From Hadesarchaea archaeon (lineage in GTDB: Archaea; Hadarchaeota; Hadarchaeia; Hadarchaeales; Hadarchaeaceae): a stretch of 13,750 nt of DNA. The first letter of the stretch is position 1. Each line of letters opens with the position of its first letter. Under the pieces are notes generated by a model that saw only the letters and a program-made list of their open reading frames with translations, had not been told where the DNA came from and ran no database searches. Positions 5,905 to 13,300 of this stretch are shown here, one piece after another. A program made the position numbers and the translations under genes. The stretch spans positions 1 to 13,750 of the forward strand of contig JAGMBM010000039.1 of assembly GCA_023129675.1 (NCBI GenBank), written 5' to 3'.

Positions 5905-8900
5905 TCACGACGGCGCGTACGGCCACTGGCCCTTTATGTCCATGATCTCCTGGAAAAGGTCGTTCCTCTCGTCGGGCGAGGCGTAGGGCCATTCGCCCTT
6001 GATCTTCATTGTCCTACCGAAAAGGTCGTCCCGTCGAACCACGAAGCTCGCTATCGTCCAGATTACGTTTTCATTGTCGTCGGTTAGCACGAGCGTGGCG
6101 CGCTCCGTGGCCTTATTTTCAGGATGGGGAACATTTTTAAACATAACTACATGCGCGGGCGTCAAGCCGCTCCAAATCATACTTTCAGCTTGGTAAGCAC
6201 CAGCGTAGGTATAGAACTTCACGACGAGCCTCGAGCCGTTGGCTAGGTAGACATCTAGGTCTAAGGTAATTTTGTATAAGGTGGCGAGGCTGAACTCAGC
6301 TTTTACCCTATGCGCCACGCAGCTCGAGGACGCGCTTACCGTCGGATTGCTTGTCGAGATAACCCTAACAATTATATTATCTGTGGTAGTAGGCGCCGCA
6401 TTCTCGGGTATGGTGACACTCAGCGTGGCCTCGCCCACGGAGCCCGAATCGACCGCGAGTGAGATCGGCAAGATCGTCGGTTCCCAGCCAGCGTTATCGC
6501 TGACTGCAAAGACATAGTTATCATCGAGGTTCCCGGTATTCAGGACTGTAACGGTATAGCTGAGCACCTCTCCGGCCGAGCCGCTTCTGTGGGTAGGCGA
6601 GATGGACGCTGATACCGCATACGGCGGGACATAAGTAATCTCAAGGTACGGGTCGATGCCATCATATTCACTTGAAGAGAAAATAATAAATAGCTCATCA
6701 AACTCGCTATTGATCACGAGGAATCGGCCATCATCAATTCCAACTGATGGCTTGCTTCCATTATCGTTTGCCCATCTCAGCCTGAAGCTCGCGTATGTAT
6801 ATCCAACCCCATAATCAACGTTTAGCTGATTTTCCACATTTAAATAATCCCAGCCGTGCGACATGAATTTACTCGCTTGGTTTTCCTCATTCGTAAGAGT
6901 TTGAGCATCGAATTCGCTCGCGGTTATCGTCTCCTCCCAAACCTGATTATCAACTCTGTTGAGCACGATTCCTCCGTCCCAGCTATCTGCAGCTAGTCTG
7001 TATAACCAAAGTTTTGCCGAAAGTATGTTTGATCCAGATGGGATGCTACCGATGTTGAATTTTAGCTGCGATCTCGAGTATCCTGTTTCAAATTCACCAA
7101 ATGCATAAACATCCGCGGTTGGGTAAATCACGGTTGTGGTTTCCGTCTTAGGTCCTACCGTATGCGCCAAGCATGTATCGCTAGCGTTTATCGTATTGTC
7201 CTCTTGCGAGGTAGCGGTGACGCGTATATTATCGACGGTGGATGGTGCTGCAGTTAAAGGTATGGTAACATCAAGCGTGGTTAGCCTATTTTCGCCAGCT
7301 GGTACTACTAGTGAAGTTGGCGAGACGATCGGTCCCCAGCCCAAGTTATCAGTCGCGCTTAGGATGTAATTATCGTCAAGCAAGCCAGTGTTCTTAACTA
7401 TGACGTTATGTGTAAGCGTGCCGCCGGGCTGATTTTCCTGATAGCTCGGCGAGATCGATACTTCAACTCCTCTTTTAGCTACATGCGCTATGCAGCTGTT
7501 TTCAGCGCTCACCTCAGCATTCTCCGTTGAGGTCGCGGTGACGGTTATGTTGTCCCTTGTACCGATGGCTGCATTTTCAGGTATGATGACGCTTAGAATA
7601 GCATTGTCCGAGGCAGCGGGAGCTATTGCGAGCGAGGTTGGCGAAATCGTCGGCCCCCAGCCGGCGTTGTCGCTCACCGTCAGGGCATAATTGTCCGCAA
7701 TATTGCCCGTGTTTGTAACTATGACGTTATATGTGAGCTCGCCGCCGGGCAAGTTCTCTTGGTAAGTAGGCAGGATCGATACCTTGATGCCTCTCACCGC
7801 CAAGGCGTGAGCTATGCAGCTGTTTTCAGCGCTCACCTCAGCATTCTCCGTTGAGGTGGCGGTGACGGTTATGTTGTCTTCCGTGCATGCCAAAGCACTT
7901 TCGGGTATGGTGACGCTCAGCGTTGTTGTGTCGCTCCCTCCCGCAGCGATCGTTAGAGAAGTCGGAGAAACCGTGGGGTTCCAGCTCGGGACAGCGTTGT
8001 CGCTAGCTGCTAGATCATACGTGTCCTCGACATTCCCAGTGTTTGTGACCGTGACCTCATAGGTGAGCGTTTCCTCGGGGGGCGCGCTCTGGTTCTCGGG
8101 TGATATAGAAACCTCCACGCCCCTCAACACCTTAACATGGGCTATGCAGCTGTTTTCAGCGCTCACCTCAGCATTCTCCGTTGAGGTGGCGGTGACGGTT
8201 ATGTTGTCTTCCGTGCATGGTATAGCGTTTTCAGGTATGATGACGCTGAGTGTCGTCATCCTGTTTTCCCATGGGGGGATTGTAAGCAATGCATTGTCTA
8301 AAGTGAGTGTCCAGCCCTCGTTATCCATGTTCTCAAGCGTGTAGCTGTCCTCAATGTTACCAGTGTTAAAAACCGTAACAACGTAGCTCAGCGTTTCCCC
8401 TGGCAGGTTCTCTTGGTAAGTGGGCGAGGTCGATAATTTAACTCCTCTGACAATCGCCGCGTGAGCGATGCAGGAGGCCGAGTCCTCCACTCCGGTTCCA
8501 ATCGCTCCGACCGTTACATTGTCTCTGGTGCTGCCAAGCGCGTTCTCGGGTATCATGACGCTCAACGTCGCGGCTCGATTTTCGCCAGCTGGGATGCTGA
8601 ACGTGTTCGGTGATATCGTTGGTCCCCAGCCTGCGTTATCTATAGCAGTGAGGGTGAAATTGTCATCCAACGAGCCGGTGTTCTTAACTGTGACGGTATA
8701 CTCGAGCGTCGCCCCGGACGGGCCACTATTCTCGCTGGGCGAGATCGATACGGCCACACCCCGGCCGAGCACGCGCACGGTAATGACCGGGTCCGGTGGG
8801 TAATAATCGAGCCAGGGGAGGTCCTCGGCTACAAGTATTGAACCATCTATTATAATATTGTCCGTGCCCGGGGCATGGGGTACGCCTTCGGAGCCCGCAC

Positions 8901-9321
8901 GAATTGTAATGTCAACGTTGAACGGGCCGTTATTGGGGTCGCCCACAGGGGTGCCTATCACCCTTATGTACAGAGTGCCGTTGCCTAAGGGGCTCTCGGT
9001 TTCACTTTTCACCGCCGCACTTATCGACTGGAGGTTATCGAAGTAGGCTGAAACGCCAACGATCGTGAAGTTCTCCGCCGGGTCGTTATCTTCGCAGACC
9101 CACTTGAGGGTGATGGCAAAGAATCCTGCAACGGTCTCGTCCCATTCCAACCTGAACGGGAGGACGAACTCTTGGCCTTGCTCAACTTCGATCGTGGTGC
9201 CCCCAGGTTCAGAAATAACCGCCTCCGCGAGAACTGGAGTCGCTAAGAAAGTAATCGAGAACACTAAAGCAAAGACTAATGTGATTGAGCCCAAGCCACA
9301 CTTTAAACCCTCGGCCCTCAT
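5905..9321 (-). CDS. Secreted multidomain surface protein with six NEW3-like repeats, a DNRLRE domain and the shared C-terminal tail
   Basis: This is an 1138-residue protein starting at ATG with GGAGG six bases upstream. Residues 1-32 form a signal peptide (ending TPVLA). Residues 33-190 are a beta domain paralogous to the 5777 gene product. Five tandem NEW3-like repeats of 107-110 residues lie at about 187-725. Each has the pattern RGVxVSISP, VTNTGNxxDxY, W-P-xxSP, LSVxIPENA, DNITVTATS and a terminal Cys-x-Ala-His. A DNRLRE-like domain lies at about 726-903 (SQLKFNIGSIPSG, DPYLEITY), a sixth NEW3-like repeat at 903-1008, and the shared tail at 1008-1138 with two LFxxxMxIKGxWP motifs. There is no membrane helix apart from the signal peptide. 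It lies 30 bases downstream of the 10188 gene, so it is probably co-transcribed with it. The long repeat array suggests a stalk that projects the N-terminal module from the surface. Repeats 2-4 share near-identical DNA, so repeat number may vary between strains. Confidence 0.9.
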   Translation of the reverse strand: MRAEGLKCGLGSITLVFALVFSITFLATPVLAEAVISEPGGTTIEVEQGQEFVLPFRLEWDETVAGFFAITLKWVCEDNDPAENFTIVGVSAYFDNLQSISAAVKSETESPLGNGTLYIRVIGTPVGDPNNGPFNVDITIRAGSEGVPHAPGTDNIIIDGSILVAEDLPWLDYYPPDPVITVRVLGRGVAVSISPSENSGPSGATLEYTVTVKNTGSLDDNFTLTAIDNAGWGPTISPNTFSIPAGENRAATLSVMIPENALGSTRDNVTVGAIGTGVEDSASCIAHAAIVRGVKLSTSPTYQENLPGETLSYVVTVFNTGNIEDSYTLENMDNEGWTLTLDNALLTIPPWENRMTTLSVIIPENAIPCTEDNITVTATSTENAEVSAENSCIAHVKVLRGVEVSISPENQSAPPEETLTYEVTVTNTGNVEDTYDLAASDNAVPSWNPTVSPTSLTIAAGGSDTTTLSVTIPESALACTEDNITVTATSTENAEVSAENSCIAHALAVRGIKVSILPTYQENLPGGELTYNVIVTNTGNIADNYALTVSDNAGWGPTISPTSLAIAPAASDNAILSVIIPENAAIGTRDNITVTATSTENAEVSAENSCIAHVAKRGVEVSISPSYQENQPGGTLTHNVIVKNTGLLDDNYILSATDNLGWGPIVSPTSLVVPAGENRLTTLDVTIPLTAAPSTVDNIRVTATSQEDNTINASDTCLAHTVGPKTETTTVIYPTADVYAFGEFETGYSRSQLKFNIGSIPSGSNILSAKLWLYRLAADSWDGGIVLNRVDNQVWEETITASEFDAQTLTNEENQASKFMSHGWDYLNVENQLNVDYGVGYTYASFRLRWANDNGSKPSVGIDDGRFLVINSEFDELFIIFSSSEYDGIDPYLEITYVPPYAVSASISPTHRSGSAGEVLSYTVTVLNTGNLDDNYVFAVSDNAGWEPTILPISLAVDSGSVGEATLSVTIPENAAPTTTDNIIVRVISTSNPTVSASSSCVAHRVKAEFSLATLYKITLDLDVYLANGSRLVVKFYTYAGAYQAESMIWSGLTPAHVVMFKNVPHPENKATERATLVLTDDNENVIWTIASFVVRRDDLFGRTMKIKGEWPYASPDERNDLFQEIMDIKGQWPYAPS
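7487..8208 (-). repeat. Three near-identical 68-bp units inside the NEW3 array
   Basis: The copies at 7487-7554, 7811-7878 and 8141-8208 are spaced 324 and 330 bp apart. Copies two and three are identical over 68 bp, and their identity continues to 7889 and 8219. Copy one differs at one base. They encode the ends of NEW3-like repeats 2, 3 and 4 (DNITVTATSTENAEVSAENS then CIAH), where the flanking DNA is much more diverged. The patchy identity points to gene conversion or unequal exchange. Confidence 0.9.
8780..9225 (-). repeat. Duplicated segment, copy 2 (partner at 5233-5680)
   Basis: This segment encodes residues about 33-180 of the 9321 gene product and matches the 5777 gene at DNA and protein level. 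Similarity stops close to the DPVITVRV segment. After that point this copy enters the NEW3 array and the other copy goes to a membrane helix. Confidence 0.85.
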
Positions 9322-9327
9322 TTATTG

Positions 9328-9332
9328 CCTCC
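9328..9332 (-). promoter_or_regulatory. Shine-Dalgarno site of the 9321 gene
   Basis: GGAGG on the minus strand, six bases before the ATG. It lies in the 30-base gap after the TAA of the 10188 gene, which leaves little room for a separate promoter. Confidence 0.85.
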
Positions 9333-9351
9333 TTTTTCACCTAATGTGTAA

Positions 9352-10188
9352 TTACGAAGGGGCGAACGGCCACACGCCCTTTATATCCATGATCTCTTGG
9401 AAAAGGGCGTTCCTTTCGTTGTCGTCGGCGATAGGCCACAAGCCCTTGATCTCCATTATCCTGCCGAAGAGGTCGTCTCTGGTGACGGTGAAGCTCGCCA
9501 CCGTCGCAATCTCCGCGTCCGTCTCATCGACCAGCACCAGCCTGACGTGCTGCACGACCCCACTCAATGGATGCGGCACGATCTTTGAGAAGTTCACGTT
9601 GTCGGGCGTCGTGCCGCTCCACACGACGTTCTCCGCCTGGTAGTCGCCAACGTAGGTGTAGAATTTAACGATGAGGCTTGAACCCATTCCAAGGTAGAAG
9701 TCCACGTCCAAGCCGGCTTTATAAAGGGTGACCAAACTAAACTCGGCCTTCGATCGGTGGGCGATGCACGAGTCGCTATCGCTCACCACATTGTCGGTCG
9801 AAGTCGCGGTGATCGTTATGTTATCCTCGGCTCCAAAGGGCGCACTTTCGGGCGCGGTAACTTTAAGATACCAAATCACGGCCGAGCCATACGGCGCGAG
9901 CTTAACCTGCACGAGATCGAACTTTGGGTCCCAGCCGGCGTTGTCGCTGACTGTGATATCATAAGTGTCCTCAACGTTGCCCGTGTTCGTGATCGTAACG
10001 GTGTAGATGAGGGTCATCTCGGGTGTGCCGCCTTGGTAGCTCGGTGAGATCGATACGTCGACCCCCCTCACGACGGAGGAAGCCGATGCAAGGGAAGTCC
10101 AGCCGAGGATGGGCAACGCGGCTGACATTAACAATGAAGCAATCACAAGGGTTGAAAGAAAATCGCCTTTGAACCCATCGATCCTCAC
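9352..10188 (-). CDS. Small secreted protein: one NEW3-like domain plus the shared C-terminal tail
   Basis: This is a 278-residue protein, the minimal form of the family in this window. I chose GTG at 10188 because GGAGG lies six bases upstream and the signal peptide starts there. The in-frame TTG at 10230 would add 14 residues and place the SD inside the gene. Residues 1-36 form a signal peptide closely resembling that of the 3404 gene (LSTLVIASLLMSAALP, ending ASA). Residues about 40-145 are one NEW3-like domain (VDVSISPSYQGG, NTGNVEDTYD, DNITITATS, SCIAH). Residues 147-278 are the shared tail with RDDLFGRIMEIKGLWP and RNALFQEIMDIKGVWP. It is the first gene of a probable two-gene operon with the 9321 gene and has the 41-bp promoter block. 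Its small size suggests a structural subunit or a competitor for the tail's binding partner; this is inference. Confidence 0.9.
   Translation of the reverse strand: MRIDGFKGDFLSTLVIASLLMSAALPILGWTSLASASSVVRGVDVSISPSYQGGTPEMTLIYTVTITNTGNVEDTYDITVSDNAGWDPKFDLVQVKLAPYGSAVIWYLKVTAPESAPFGAEDNITITATSTDNVVSDSDSCIAHRSKAEFSLVTLYKAGLDVDFYLGMGSSLIVKFYTYVGDYQAENVVWSGTTPDNVNFSKIVPHPLSGVVQHVRLVLVDETDAEIATVASFTVTRDDLFGRIMEIKGLWPIADDNERNALFQEIMDIKGVWPFAPS
9413..9498 (-). repeat. 86-bp near-identical tail-coding segment, copy 1 (partner 10406-10491)
   Basis: The segment differs from 10406-10491 at a single base (9478 versus 10471). It encodes FTVTRDDLFGRIMEIKGLWP and the residues that follow, up to the second motif. 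Flanking sequence is more diverged, which indicates recent gene conversion. Confidence 0.9.
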
Positions 10189-10194
10189 TTTTAG

Positions 10195-10199
10195 CCTCC
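10195..10199 (-). promoter_or_regulatory. Shine-Dalgarno site that sets the start of the 10188 gene
   Basis: GGAGG on the minus strand, six bases before the GTG at 10188-10186. It matches the spacing in the three other minus-strand starts in the window and argues against the longer TTG start at 10230. Confidence 0.85.
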
Positions 10200-10234
10200 T
10201 TTTTACTCTAATTAATAAAAAGGGAATCAAGCCA

Positions 10235-10275
10235 TATAAAACTGTTGATTTATCATAAAATCAGTCCTAATTATG
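10235..10275 (-). promoter_or_regulatory. Conserved promoter block of the 10188/9321 operon
   Basis: This is the second copy of the 41-bp block found at 3465-3505 (two differences). On the minus strand it contains a TATA-like TTTTATATGG about 50 bases before the GTG and, upstream of that, the dyad TTTATCATAAA (10249-10259). No plus-strand gene starts nearby, so the block works for the minus-strand operon. Shared regulation with the 3404 gene is the natural inference. Confidence 0.7.
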
Positions 10276-10278
10276 ACG

Positions 10279-10285
10279 AAAAAAA
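10279..10285 (-). terminator. T7 tract, candidate terminator of the 10351 gene
   Basis: The minus strand reads TTTTTTT about 65 bases after the stop at 10351 and just before the promoter block of the next operon, which is a sensible place for archaeal T-tract termination. No strong hairpin was seen. Confidence 0.45.
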
Positions 10286-10323
10286 TACCATAAAGAGGAG
10301 CGCTCGCGGTGCCCTCTCCGGAA

Positions 10324-10348
10324 CTCACGCTAATGCTTTGCTGCGACC
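10324..10348 (-). other. Post-stop conserved element, copy downstream of the 10351 gene
   Basis: These 25 bases are identical to bases 1-25 of the window. They begin two bases after the TGA stop of the gene. In both places the element follows the coding end of the shared tail. Confidence 0.65.
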
Positions 10349-10350
10349 CT

Positions 10351-13300
10351 TCACGCGATCGGCCACTGGCCCTTTATGTCCATGATCTCGCTGAAAAGGG
10401 CGTTTCTTTCGTTGTCGTCGGCGATAGGCCACAAGCCCTTGATCTCCATTATCCTGCCGAAGAGGTCGTCCCTGGTGACGGTGAAGCTCGCTATGGTCGA
10501 GATCACGTTCTCGGTGTTGTCGGTGGTCAGATCCAGCCTAGCCTTCTTCACGCCTATGTCCTCAGGGTGCCGGGCGCTCTTGTTCTCCTCTACGTGCCAA
10601 GGCAGCGTAGAGAAATTCTCGATGATGTTTTCATTCTCGAAGATATTCCCGTAAGTGTAAAATTTTACGACGAGCTTCGAGCCATTTTCGAGGTAAAGGT
10701 TCAAATCTAGGCGGACTTCATAAAGCGTAACTAAGCTGAACTCGGCTTTCGGCGAAATTGCGTGTGCTTTGCAGCTACTGTTATCCTTAACCCTGTTGTC
10801 CGCCTGCGAAGTTGCGATGACCGTTATTGTATCTTCAGTACATGGGAGGGCATTTTCGGGTACGGTTACGCTCAATGTTATCTGTCCATTCTCACCTGCT
10901 GGGACCTCGAGCAGGTTATCCGAAAGCGTTGGACCCCAGCCCGCATCGTCGTTGAGGGTTAGGTCGTAGTTGCCATTTTCAGTCCCGAGGTTCGTGACCG
11001 TGACGATGTAAGTTAGAGTTGCTTTAGCTGGACCCTCCAGATAGATCGGTGATATCTCAACACCAACGGCTCTAAAGAGGGGCAGATATGCCCAGAGGAC
11101 GGGATCCCCCTCACAGCCCCGCCAGCAGTATATCTTACCCCTACTCCCGCTCGCGAAGCCGAGGCGGGGGCCATTTTGATTGCCCACCCCACCTGGCATG
11201 TCTGGCAAACGCTGCCATGAGTTAGTGGAGATGGTATAGAGGTAGAAACGGTTGTCATAGATGGGTTCTGGGACGCATTGATTGCCACTCAACGCAAAGA
11301 TGAAATCGCCGTATCCGCCGCCTATCCAGAGCAGGGAGCCACCGTCTCCGACACCGCCATCCCCGCCGCCCCACGGATATGCCGGTATGGGGGCCATGTT
11401 CGCCCAACTGTCGTCCAAGAGGTCATAGCGCGCAAAATCGTAGCTGGGGGATGACTCCATCCACTCACCCCTCAGTGCGTAGAGGTAGTTGTTGCCAGCC
11501 CAGACGAGCGAGCATCCATCGTCAGTTGTGGTCCACCCCGGATTGAATGATCTAGACTCCCATGTATCGGTGTTGATATTATAGCGCCAGAAGCTCGTCC
11601 CGTGGCTAGCACTGCCAACTATCGCGTAAATCCAATCGTTTCCGGTCCCGAGAACACTTCCTGGAACCCACGTTATGGCGTCCCCGGCGCCTTGGCCTTT
11701 GGGGTTCATAGTATTTTCCAGTTGCTCCCAGCTGTCAGTCGAGATGCTGTAGCGGTAGAAGTAATGGCGGTAATAGCCGCTGCTCTCATCATTATAGGAG
11801 GCGCCGAATAGGGTGTAGAGGTAATCTCCATTGTCCCAGGCCATGCAGGTCCCGTTCTTGAACGCTCCTGCCATAGAATCCGGTCTCCCCGGCTGCCACA
11901 GCAATCCTGATGGGGCTGAAAGTTTCTGCCATGTACCGTCGACAGAATTATAGCCCATGAAACGATCAGGTAAACTGTTCGCGATGTAGATGTTCTCGCC
12001 GGCGCCCGTCACACCTACACCATAGCCTTCTATGCAGGGAGAATAAGATGCAACCATCCAGACTCCAGGACCGGTGGCAATTGCTTCGGCGGATTCGCTG
12101 ATCCTGTTGTCCGCATGCGAGGTCGCGGTAACCGTCATTTTGTCAAGCGTGGCGAGTTCTGCGTTCTCAGGTATGGTGACAGTAAGCGTAACTATCCCGT
12201 TCTCACCGGGTGGAATGTTATCAAGAAGGTTATCTAATAGCGTCGGGTTCCAGCTAGGAATGGCGTCATCGCTCACCACCAGATCATAATTGTCATTGAT
12301 TATGCCGCGATTCTTGACCATGACGGTATACTCAAGATTCTCCCCAGGCCAGCCAGCCTTAGAGCTCGGAGAAATGGACACGGAGAACAAAACTGGGGGC
12401 ACATTCTCATAGTACCACACCTCCAGATAAGGCCACTGTGCTGGGTATTCCATATCATCCGTGGCGGTGAAGTCCACATCAGTATCTTGTGAAGGGTCGA
12501 GATCCTCTTGAGGTGAGTACAGGATGAAGCTCGCCACCCCATCATTTTCGTTCTCGACTTGGCTCTGGATGTATAATTCGACGGGAACGCCCGGCTCGCC
12601 GTGGGTCGCGCCGAGCCAGGGGTCAGGGGAATACCCGGTGTAATTGATGTACTCGTGATAGAGATTTTCTATTTTTGGCGGCTGATTGCTCCAATCTATT
12701 TCAGTCTCCGTCCAATTGTCGTTTTCGACCGTCCAGACTTCGACCCAACACCATCTTCCTTCGATATAAACTCCAAAGTGGTGGTAAAGCCCCAAATAAG
12801 CGCTCTCGATCATCGCCCCCGGTGGAATTGACGATATATCGAACTTGAGGAACGACCTCTCCCGGGGTTGACCTTCTAGATGATATCTGCCACATGGGAG
12901 CTTGTCTGCGTAATTCTCGCTCAGGTTAGCATTATCTTCCATCACAGCTTGGTCATCAGTGGGATACTCCTTGTAGTGTATGGGTGGGGGCACGACGTAA
13001 CATATGGCATTGCAGCTATCGTTGTCCTTGATGTCCTCGTTCTCTTGGGAGGTGGCGGTGACGGTTATGAGGTCCTCGGCGCGGTGCTTGGTATCAAATG
13101 GAATGGTGACGCGGAGCGTGGTCGTGCGGTCTTCACCCGGCCCCACATTCAAGAACAGGTTATCATCGAGCGCCAGGCCCCAGTTCTCGTTGTCGCTGAC
13201 GGTCAGGTCGTAGTTATCCGGGACTCCGCTGGTGTTCTTAGTGACGACTGTGTAAATCAGTGTCGCCTCGGGCAAACCGCTATTCTCGCTCGGTGAAATC

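Noticed and set aside
7487..8208. Regularly spaced 68-bp repeats as a CRISPR array
   Set aside because: The spacing is over 320 bp and the units lie in frame inside a continuous coding region encoding protein repeats.
7136..8803. Series of plus-strand open frames with similar proteins opposite the NEW3 array
   Set aside because: They are antisense shadows repeated because the real coding repeats recur every 320-330 bp. They lack start signals and end at unrelated points.
9065..9643. 192-residue plus-strand open frame
   Set aside because: It runs antisense across the start of one well-supported gene and the end of another, including their SD site. It has no coherent domain content.
10189..10230. 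Longer start (TTG at 10230) for the 278-residue protein
   Set aside because: It would put the GGAGG site inside the gene and add a polar, basic stretch before the signal peptide. The GTG at 10188 has perfect SD spacing.
12880..13296. 138-residue plus-strand open frame
   Set aside because: It is antisense to the NEW3-like domain of the right-hand gene, whose protein-family match is clear.
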